Assembly: GCA_037074705.1 (NCBI GenBank)
Contig: CM073595.1
Span: 65,586,139-65,650,138, forward strand
DNA from: Zhengitettix transpicula
Taxonomy: Eukaryota > Arthropoda > Insecta > Orthoptera > Tetrigidae
Length of the DNA: 64,000 nucleotides
Reading direction: 5' to 3'
The translations under genes were made by a program, and so were the position numbers. The notes under the pieces were generated by a model. The model was given only the letters and a program-made list of their open reading frames with translations, was not told the DNA's origin and ran no database searches. Position 1 is the first letter of the stretch. Each line of letters opens with the position of its first letter. Positions 22,177 through 34,100 of the stretch are shown here, piece after piece.

Positions 22177-25100
22177 GTATTTTCGTATTAAATAGATAGG
22201 TGCCACAGGTTAGATTAAATAAAAATAAAGGAATAGCATTGCTTACCTGAAATAGTCATTTCACTTAATGATATTATTTTCTATTTGAAATCTGAGCTCT
22301 TTTACTTGACGCTAACTGTTGATATATAATTACCTCTGAAGGTATTGAGACACACACACACACATTCGCACACACGCAGACACACACACACAGACATATA
22401 ATTTATTATTTTAATCTGTCATTGAAAAATATAGTATATTATAATATCCACATTTTAGAAGTAAACCAAAATGAGAAATGAAAAGTATGTATTGTGAAAT
22501 ACTTTTGTTGGAAATATTACTACTGAAATAATAAATATATGTTTGTCATTGTCATTATCTTAAAAAATCATATTGAACATAATAAGGTTGGTTAAGAAAA
22601 TAGGCCCTTCAGTTCATAATTCAATTAACTTACCTATGTTAGAAAATGTAACCTGTCTCTGATACTTACTCAAATTGATGGCATACACAATTTTAATATA
22701 GCCTAGTATTGGTTTTGCATATTTCTAATTTTAATGCAAAGTGTATTTGCAAGTTTTATTGGCAAATAATACTGAACTAATAATAAACATTGTTTGACTT
22801 ATTTGTATTTCAGAGCATGAGCATTCATAAAACTCTAGGATTTGGTAAATGTCTAATAAAAGGCACCTATTATAACTTTTAAGTTGTTGTTATTCTTAAG
22901 AATTCTGAATTATAAATTTACCTTTTTTGCCATTTAATCAATCATATCATCCGATTCTCCTTTTAAAACTATTGTTTTCTTAACGTCATAGCAAGTTACT
23001 TTTTAGGATGTGTGCGATCCACTTAATTATCCTTCAAAGAAATTTTCTCAATGTTATTAATACTTTCCTTTTTGTATGTCTCTATCTGTTAACCTGACTT
23101 TCATATTACATTGTGTTTTATAATATATTATAAATTGTGATATTCTATTGTATTAGCTTAGCGTTAACATAAATGAAAATGTTGTGTATTTAAAATTATT
23201 CTCAATTGATGAGACAATTGTTGTAGTGTGTCATATAATATTTTTAATTTTTGAAGTATTCACATCGTTTAATTTTTTCTTAAAATCTGTAAGAGTTCAA
23301 TAGTGTGTTCATATCTTCACGTCAAATACAACTTTATTTTGTCTCTTTATTTACTTTGTTGTGAATATTATCTTGCTGATTTGTCATTCTATTCTCATTG
23401 TATACAAAATACTTTTTATGATTATACTGGGCGAGTGATCATTTGATATTGGTTTTTCTGATGTCACCTACTTATTCTCTGAATCGGACTATGGAACATT
23501 CAAACAATGTTATTTCTGAATTATACTCGCCCTTGCTATTAAATTATAAATCCACAAGAAAACATTTATTAAATCGTGTTTCTGTAAATTACTTCCCAGT
23601 TACTTATATGGAAAATACATCTATTTTTAAAAATTAGACGAAAATAAGTGGGAAGATCTGTTACATGTAAACATCTCATATATTCATTTACTATGTGGTT
23701 TTATACATATGTAACACACTCATAGTTATATTAAACATTATTATTATGGATCCTAGTATATATTTATTACTGCTTACTGTGTGTGTGTGTCGTAATTTAC
23801 ATAATACTTTTGTATTCCCAATGAAAATGATGTTTTGTCATATCAGTACTGAAATTTGTTTTTGTGAGTTCATGCTGTAAATCATAAATTTGTACCTCAT
23901 AACATGATATTACCTGCTTCCATAATGCTTTTACCCCTATTGACCTCACATTTTTGTTGAAGTAAATGATATAAATAATCTACCATATGCGTACTTCATG
24001 TTCAAATAACATTTTGTTGGCACTTAATTTTATAATGTGTTCAGGGGGCTTATGGTGATTTTTGGTTGTTGAAAATTCACTATTATAAAACAAATATGTA
24101 ATTTATTCTTAAAGATGTGTTGTGCAAAAGCTATCAATACATACTTTTACGAAAATACACTCGAGATATTTGTTTAAAAACAGCCTGTTTGTGCTATCAT
24201 CTGAGTATGAATATTGAACAGTTGTCTATAGTCTATTATTCTGGCAAGAGAACAGTGTTCAACTGTAGAGAATTTAGGGACAAGATGTCAATACTTGTAA
24301 TACAGTTAACTGTATTCACTTATGTATCTCAACCTTATATTTATAATTAGTGTTAGCTATAAGCTTAATTTTATATTCTTGATACACTGGCACTTGATCT
24401 TGGTCAAATTATAGATCAATAAATTAAGTTATATGACAAGGTTGTTAAATGTAGTTAGTTGAGATTTAAACAGGTATTCAATTTTCTATTGAACAACAAT
24501 GTCTAAAGGTGCAGAATTTAGTTCTATCTGGACTCTCGTGGCATAGGTATTTTTTACATGGGCAACAAACAGATTTTTGTTGTTTGAAATCTTGTAACAT
24601 ATCGTTCTTCTTTGACAACTAACGTAGTATTTAATAAAACCTCAACTGTTGGACACAATCAGGAACATATAGTTTTTGAGAGTCACATATTAAATTATAT
24701 TTTTGATAGATTGTGTGACAAATTGGTCTTTAGTGTTTGCCGAATGCCTTAATTGTCGTGTGTATTATCAAATTATCGTTATTTACAGTTTTGTCTTGAT
24801 TTGATGCAATTCTTTAACTGATATATAAATAAAAAACAACTCTGTAATCGATAAGATATGTTATACATGTTTTCTTATTAGATTTGGTATTAATTTAAAA
24901 TTAAAAGAAAGAGTTAAAATTGTATCAATTTGTTTTTCAAGTTCCGTCACTTCATTATTTTGTTTAAGGTAGCTTTCTAATTTGGATTCTAAATATTTCA
25001 CAGACGACACTGAGTATTTTCTACCTTTGGTGCAATCTTTGCAGTGTGGAACCTAGCCAAATATTTCTTTTCTTCAGTTCACCGAGAATCTCTTTTTTCG

Positions 25101-28100
25101 GAGTTAACAAATGCCTGTTGGACTGTTAAATGCTGAGCACTATTCGTGGGAAGGATTAGAGCCTGTTATGGAATGTCGTTGTGGCTATACTTCTCTCGGC
25201 AGCGCCTTAATGCATCGACTTGAAACTGTCAACAGCCCTTTAACGTAGGCGCGGTGACGTGAACACGCCTTAAATGTTATAATGAGAAACTAGTGAAGTG
25301 AAGCGATATATTTACAAAACGACTGACATTCAAAATATGTAAATAATCCGTTTCAAATAACAGATGAGAGGCTCGAAAACGAAGCAGAAACTAAAGATTT
25401 TGTTTGTATCAATATTTGTACCATCGATTCAATGTATATTAAAATTGGTTCAGATTGGCAAGAGGAAGTTATAGTAAAGGGTAAAAATAGTAGAAGAATA
25501 TCAGCACATTAAGGGCGTGGATTAAAATCCACGTTTATATATATATAATGTAGAGGCTGCCTGAGCCAAGCACAAGATTGAGAACTGCTTTTTCAAACCA
25601 GTCAAATGATATAGAAAAGTAAATGTGCTTGTTATGTAGCCACATTGAGGACAACAGGAATTTGATCACGCAAATGGTATCAGTCACTGAAATCGTCCAG
25701 TCCTAATCGAGGAGACCGGTTTATATCTAGTCTGTCACAAAAACCTCTCTGGTGTTCTGTGGCATCCAGTCATGTTTCCGGTGCGGAATAAATACTCCAA
25801 CTTTAATGATTCCCGTATCTCCCTTTAACGTTATCGGAGACCTCACCATATAAAAAGAAACGAGGGAATTGCCCCAATGTTGAGCTGCTAAGGATGTATA
25901 CGAAGATGAACTTCATCGGATGCACGTAACACGAGCTACAAATTGGTATTGCGCTAGTCCACAAAGGAAACGTTTTGAATTTCTCTTTAATGTACTCAAT
26001 CGGAAGACCGTAAATGTATCAGCTATTCTTTTTTGCTGGATTTTCCTCGGCCTGTGCACATAACTCCTGCTACTTACGTCTACAAGACCATATAACTGCA
26101 ACCTAAAACGATGTTTTAAAGAAAGTGTTTGTTGCTTCCAGAGAACTTCATCTGTTAATCGTTTCCTGTGAGTCCCCGGGAATATTTTATTTTTAGATCT
26201 TACTTTCCTCAATGTGTATATTGGTAGACTATTTTGTTTCAAGGTTAGAAGACGATTAACTGCGCCTACACTTAGTCCCGCTATCGAAGACAGAACACCT
26301 GTAGGTTGTATGGGAATAAAGATATGTTATGATTAAAAACACAAGTACCTATCGATTTGAAAATTAAAAAAAAATATATTCATCTACAGGACCGAGATAG
26401 TTTCGAATTGACGATTACTGTGACAAGAACTGTCATTGCACCTACCAGCGAACCGTTCCTCGTACAGTAATGATATAATAATAGTCAAATTACAAAATCT
26501 ATAATGTGTAATGATGACTGGGGTTTTGATTTGTTGTTGATGTGGACGAAACAGTTAACACTCTTTTTTTTACAATTCTACCATTTATTAAACCCCAAGA
26601 AAATCATGATATGAACAGGAAATATATATTTATAAATTATTCATATTAATTGCTTTAATAACAGTCTTTTATAAAATTCGGGGTTTTAAATTCCTGTTCG
26701 GCAAGATAGTTTTGTTACAAATCTCAGAGTTAATTTCTTTAAATGTCTATCTCAGTACAGCAATTATTTTCTCGTGTGCAGTATTTACATAAATGAGAAT
26801 CACTTACCATTACGAGACATTGGCAACAATAGTAAGATTGAGAAGGATTAAGGGTTGCACGGCTGTTGGTGTCGCGATCACCAGGGCCGCTGCACCTTCC
26901 AAGTGCATGTTGGCTCGACATCAGCGCACTTCGAAATTTTAACTCCCAGCATATATTACTTGACTGCCGATTGCAAAAGTGCTCGAGTATACCTAAAGTA
27001 TCACCTAATTAGTGCCGTGAGAAAACCTTGCAAATAAGTGTCAGTTACTGCTCAAGTGAATAAGTGCAAAAGCGTTCCCGGCTCCCTTGTCCGCATGCCC
27101 TTTTATCAGATATCACTCCGCGGTTTCTTCTTTCCGTTTCTTGCTCCAAAACAAACTTCGGCAACGTTGAAAGTATTCTTCTTCGAGCAAGTACAGAAGG
27201 TTCTATTGAACAGCTTGGAACTATGCCAAATTTTGTACTTTGGGGGCGATTAGTATTTTCCAGTCTGATTGGGTTTCCTGTAGACTGTTTGGTGATTTCT
27301 CCATTACGACGTTAAGGGAAAACAATTTGGTGGTATTTTTATTTTCCTATAGTAATTTTAAGATTTGTAACAAAACTATGTAGGCCTATAATAGATAGAA
27401 ATTGTTGAAGAGACAGCGTTGTACTTTTGTCTGCTAAACACTTCTAATATTGGTAGCGTTAATTGTTGGAGCCTTCAAATTTCCACGGATTCGTCGTGCA
27501 TCGCAATAATTTTATATTAATTATATTTGTCCTGTGAATAATACAAATTGTTAGTACATTATGTTGGCACAAATGTAAATAGGTTTGTTTCACTCGAGAG
27601 ATTTTTCTATTCGTACTAAAATCGACGATATTTAATTCATGACATGTCCCGTTTCACGGTAAACAATACCACATTTGGTCTTCAATTACTAAAATTGAGG
27701 GTACCAACTTCGATGGACCTCCCAGTAATATTATACAATAATCATAAATACTTGCGATAAAAATTACACTAGACACTTTGGACTTGTATACATCAACAAG
27801 TGGATCGAGGTCGTAGGTAAAGTTTTGAACATCTGATGTAATTAAATGGTGAGAGGCGAGGGGAAGTAAGGTTCAGAACACCCGATGACGGGGTCACCGA
27901 GAGTAGTTTTTTTTATATTGATTTATTTACAGTCGCATCAACATCTCAGGTTATTAGCGACTCAGTATGGGAACATCTACATTGTTTTAAACATTTTTAG
28001 AAAACATAACATTTAAATGAATCAACCTGTTGGGATAAGATTTAAAAATTTAATAATTTATATTTGTTTAGAAATTCTAAAGATGTATTACAAACTTTCG

Positions 28101-31100
28101 AGGCAAGCTAGTGTACAAAATTAAATGTTTGGATTGTAATACATTTTGTATCTGTCAGACAAAACGAAAGCTTTAAACTAGAATTAAATAATATTTTGCT
28201 TATCTAAAACAATCATTAGAAAAACATGTATACTTGTATAACCCATAAAATAGATGGGATTAATGTAAGGATTTCAGATGAAGAAAGTAATTATTATCCA
28301 CATTTGATGAGCTAAATGCTACATATTAAGTCTAATATAAATTCAATTAATATAAAAAATTATACATAAAATTTAAATTCTGTGTTACGATTAAAAATAA
28401 TGTAATCTTGTATTTTTGAATGTTTAATTCTTAGGTGTAAAACCTTCATTTACAATATAAACTGTATTAACATTGTTCACTCTTGTCATTACAGGAGATC
28501 TAAATTTTTTCACTTAAATTGTATATTCAAACGGTTTCTTTAATAATGTAAAAAACCATATAATATTTTATTTATTTTTCAATCTTTTTATTGTTTTTAT
28601 CATAAAATTTCTCAAATAATTTTCAATAACATCCTAATTTTAAAATTATTTATCACTGCATTTAATATTTCTAGAGCGTGCGCCCTCCCACATATCCATA
28701 TCAACCATTAACGTACAGATTAATAGTCTCTCTACTAACAAATATCCAAAAACTTATTTCGAAAAGGATTGAATGCTGAAGTTCTTCTCCCTTTAAAAAG
28801 TGCTATAGAATTTATTAATTATTTTTAATTTTACTCACATTTTTATGTTGACATTTACTTGATTTGGTACCTAATAATATAGATGCCACTTATTTATTCT
28901 TAATTAATTTATGGGAACTCATTTTGCCTCGTCGGGGTTTTGTCACGCCGGGATTCGAACCCGGGACCTTTGTGATGTGAAGCAGTCGCACTGACCCCTA
29001 CACCACAGGAGGTCGGCGAGTAGTTTTATTTAACCAACGATTAATGAAGCCCCGTCTTCGACATGTTGTGGACGTATAATTTAAATGTGGTATTGTCTGT
29101 TGTAAATTAATTTTGTAATGAAGCGAGACAGTTCTCAAGAAATCTGAAATTAATATAATTTCCTCGAATCTGTCTCAACTCGAAATAGTTTCGAATAAAA
29201 TTAACTTAGTTATTTTTTAGTAGAATCTGACTGAAATAAAAAGAGGGGTTCCCATAGAAGATTACGAAGTTGCCGTCCGCCCCGCTCGCAAGAAGTGTTG
29301 GATGATGAATATTTTAACACTTTTAATCAGACAATTTTTCCCGTTGCGTAATTTGCGAAATATTTTGAGTCGTCAAATTAAAATAAACAACTTGTGTTTT
29401 GGGTCTCCACAGAAATGTGATTGAAATGGTAATTTTAAGTAACATTGGGATCAAGGCAACGTTGACCTTAAACTCGCTTTGACAGTCCCATGTTTGGCAA
29501 CGGGGTAAGTGTCACGTCCTTGACTTCGTCGCCGTGATTGTAGTTTTCAGAAACGACTGAAATAACAGAAATCGTTTGTGCTTTGATTAATTTAATCTGG
29601 GATGAAGGGTTGCGGGTATTGAGAAAAGCCGTAATTTCGCACGCAGAAAGCGCGTGATAATTGTGATGTCGTCCGGCGCCCAATTTTATTTATAGCGGGT
29701 GCAGAGCGCGCCGAAATACACGCTCCGCTCCTGTACGCAAGTCAGTCAAGTCAGTCAGTCTACTCCTACGTCCTCGCCCCTACGCAAGCATGCCCCAGTA
29801 CGACGACCACTTCCTCCAGTGCGCGGAGAGGCCAGGACGTAGTTACTCCATCATCCGGGCCCGTGAGTACTCACAAACTTTAATAATAATAATTATAACT
29901 GACCATTGTTAAGCGCATAATTTGTGATAAATGTCGGCAAATCAGTGTTCATTTGAGAAACATTACGATTTTTTTTTACATTTCTACTGATACTAATATT
30001 TTCAGTCATTAGCCGGAGACAACGTTTCCATAGATTAGTCTGACTGTAATGACAGCGGCGAAAATGTAATTATGAACGCGTCGTTGATTATTTTTCGAAA
30101 TAAAAAATAATACGTTATAAAATAAAATGACGTTTCTATTGATGACGGAGTACACTGAAACGTCATAAAACGTATTTCGAGTGCTTAGACCACCGCACAT
30201 ATTTCATTTGGATGGCGTGACAAATTTTACTTATTACTCCGAATAAAACGTGATGTGTTATAACGAAAAACGTGAGTATCGTGCTACTGTATTTTTTTAC
30301 ATTTGGGCAGATTAACGAGACCAGATACCGTGAGTGTGGCGTATAAATTATGTTTGAACATCTACGGGGAGTTTATTCTTAACCATAAATTGTATATATT
30401 TGAATACAAATAGGCTCATTCATAGTCGGGTGGTAAATATATGAACTTACGTGCCAATACTAAATATAATCTACATTTAATTTGCAATCTCAATAATTGT
30501 CCATAATTCTACGTGTGTAGCATGAAATGCATTGCGTTGAGTATTTTAAATTTAAAAGTGCATATTTTCGGTTTGAATTGCTAAAATTAGCTTCTCTATT
30601 TTTGCGAAATTTTATGTAAATTGATTTTCTGAAAGGAAAATAAAGAATAATTATCCAGTTCGACGTCGTCCTAGTTACGAATGGAAGAGTCTTTTTTTTT
30701 GTTCCCTCGATTAATATCTAGGCGTTTGGATCTTGGTAGTTCCACGACCTTCGTCTTGTTGAAGAATTAACAAAAGCTGGGTGTAGTGAAGATTTTTTTT
30801 ACAATTTTTGCTAAGTCGAATTGTACTGTAAATATTTAATCGTGATCGAATTGTGGAATATTCTTCGTATTATTTGATGTACATTATATTCTACAAATTA
30901 AAATGGTTTTTACCATCCTTGATGGCCATTAAAAGTACTGTCAATATTTCACCGATTCTGGTGCATAGTTAATTATGATATTTTCTTAGTTATAAAAATA
31001 GATACGTTCGAGCAAAAAGAAAGCGTTTTTATTTTGTTCGACACTTCTACCGATTCGCATCATGAATGTGCCACTTTGTTTTGCATTCCTATACACACGC

Positions 31101-34100
31101 TTTACGAAAAGTTTAAATACTTCGCTAAGTGGACAGCATTTTTTAATTACCTTTGATTTTAGTGTGCAGAACATCAAATAATGGACGCATCTTTATTTCT
31201 TCTTGTGATAGTATAAAGTAAAATAGTGCTCGTTAATACTTATCTAAATATGTTTCACGTGGAACGTTGTTTGTTCAGTGTGACTCAAAAGATGGGGAAC
31301 TTTTCCTTAGCGACATCCATGTTCAGTTGGCAGCACTGCGGGACAGTGAGTGTCATGTAGAGACAGACTTGTTATTTATTATTATCGAACGGAGGTATGT
31401 GATTATCAAGCAGTTCTCGGGATTCCGACCTGAAATAACACGACGTTTCTATAGTGGTCACTGCCATCATCTTCAAGTGAATGTTTGTCATCTATTAATT
31501 ATAATGAATCAGCTAAACGGCCAACGATATAATTTTGCCGTAAAAATGTTTTACAAGCAAAAGTTAAGTGAACCTCCGATGTTTTTGAGCGTATACCTAC
31601 TTACTTCTTTGTTCCGATCGTGTCCTTGTCGCACTTTCAGTTAACACGATCATGGAGTTGTCTAAATAACTCCTGTTTTCAATTTAACGATGATTTCTAC
31701 TAGAAAACTGATGGTCTCGCCATGGGCTCCAACTCTGGTGGGCATCTTCAGGCTAGACTTCGAAATAAACCCCTTAACCTTATATGAAAATTTTATGCCA
31801 GATACGTTTGACCACGACAAACTTCAACAATTTCTATCTACTATACATAGTTTTGGTACAAATCTTAAAATTACTATAGAAAAAGAAAAATACCACCAAA
31901 TCGTTTTCCCTGATGTCCTACTGGAGAAATCCGCCGACAAACTGATCACCAGTGTCTAATCATACCGGAAAATACTTAAACTAATCGCCCCCCCCACGGT
32001 ACAAAATTTGGCACAGCTCCAAGCTGTTCAATAGAACCTTCTGTACTTGCTCGAAGAAGATTACTTTCAACGTTGAATTACAACACATTCCATGACCGTC
32101 GAGCAAACAATTATGCATCTTACATTATAAATACCGCAAAAAAAAACAACAACCAAGTATTTCCTTCCAAGACCAGAAAATGACAACTAGCCTATGTTCT
32201 GAAACTACAAGAAACAACAGAACAAAGTCTCCTACTTATAAATCCGAAGAAATTGGTGCTTTTTGATTCCATTCCCAGTGAATGTGGACTTTCTTACGTG
32301 GGTGAGACATGCACGAAAATCTCGATATGATTTATATACTCATTTAATTTATTATTGATCAATTTCTTAATTGCGCAAGGGTTGAACTGACTCACTAACG
32401 GAAATATATTGATGCACAAATTTCGAGCGGAATTTAGGCACCCAAATCGATTTGCACAGAAACTGAGGCGTGCTAAAAAAAGCCAACAGCTGTGTAAATA
32501 CAACCGTAAAAAAAGACGTCTCAGCGAACGAATGCAAGAAATGTATTTATTTGTTCGAAATGTTGTTATGGAATTATTAGGCCTTCATTCGACAGAAAGT
32601 AAAGCTTTTTATTTTTGCAAGTTATAGTTATTTAATTAATTTAACAATATTTTCAGAACCATGAAACCCATTAAAATTTGATTTTGTAGGTAACACACGC
32701 ATTTATCAATATAGTTATAATTTTTTTCTGTTACAATATTCCTCTTTCAGTATATCGATGGTCATTATATTTCAGCTCATACAATTTATTGTATCTAGAA
32801 AACCTGACAAATATTATTGTTCTCGGTCATTTTGAGATATTTGCGTTGGATTAGATTCCAGTCAATTTTCAGGAGAAGTAAGGTTTCAAGGATGTTAAAA
32901 GACTCCGAAGAATTAGTCATCTTTTTGTATTGATAACTTAGTGAGAAGCTAGCAGCTGACATTAAATATTTGTTGGTGGAGGATGATAGAAAAAAAAGAA
33001 AATATTAATAACATAATACATACAGTCCTTTATCGTTTTTATTAAACAAATATGAAAATGTTTTAATGTGTAGTGGCATCAATGTCCTACGAAACAGTGA
33101 ACTTCATACAGAGATAACCTTGTCGTTTAGTAATTTCAGTGGAACGGGTAGGAGCTGGGTGGCCGGCGTTGCCCGGGTTGTCATATATCCATAATTCCGG
33201 ATTTGATTCCAATCTCGGTTGTTTCCGCATTATTTTCTTGTAACTCCCCTCCACCCCCTACCCTTAATCGTGCTCCCCTTCCATGCCGAAAGGGGATGAA
33301 ATTATACACAAACAACATTGGTAGAAATAATATCAATGTCATTGATCCAGAAATATATTTATTCGACCCAAATATAGACCGTTTAACATGTTTGAAAATT
33401 TCCACACCCTCTGAGGGGAGTTAAACGGCAAGTTGAATGTCATAATTAAACTCAGTGACATCCATAACCACGGAATCGACTCGAATCTTGGTTGTTTTTG
33501 CGTTATTTTTATGAAATGCCACTCCATCCCCACCCTTAAGGGTGCTCCCCTCCCCAAACCGAAAGTGTTTGAAATTATGTACGGAAAATTCAATTTCGTT
33601 TATGACCATGGAGACACGTTTTTTTCAATTGTTTCTGCGTTCTGCCAGCGTGGCCTTATCAAAGAGAGGTTTTCAGCAAATAATCCACTTATTATAGGCG
33701 AAGCAATGATCCTTGGTTTTACGTATTATGTAGTAATCTGTTGATTAAATTTGATTTACTTTCTGTTAGTCCTGAAACGATTAATAGAGTATATTTCTAT
33801 CCCAACCAGACTTCTTTACTCCGCCTGTATTTGGCCAAATTTTCATTTCTTACGATAGAAAGTTGTACTGTTTGAAATATAAATATTGATAAAACATATT
33901 CGGAAATTTTGTAGGCGCAAAAAGTTTTTTTTACATGTTTCAGAGCGATTTAAAAAGTCACGAATGTAGTAATCAACACCGCCGACTAGTGAACCTCTAT
34001 ATTGAAAAATGTGTCGTAGTCGTTGGTGTTCTTTACGTTCACATGAAGTCTAGGCTCCTCTTTGCAATTTGAATATTTGCTTTTCTCGCATTTAGCAATC

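Noticed and set aside
28935..29017. A functional tRNA gene on the minus strand (A box, B box present)
   Set aside because: It continues into a SINE body and tail, has target duplications and a sister copy at 54.6-54.8 kb, and does not close into a cloverleaf at the acceptor end.
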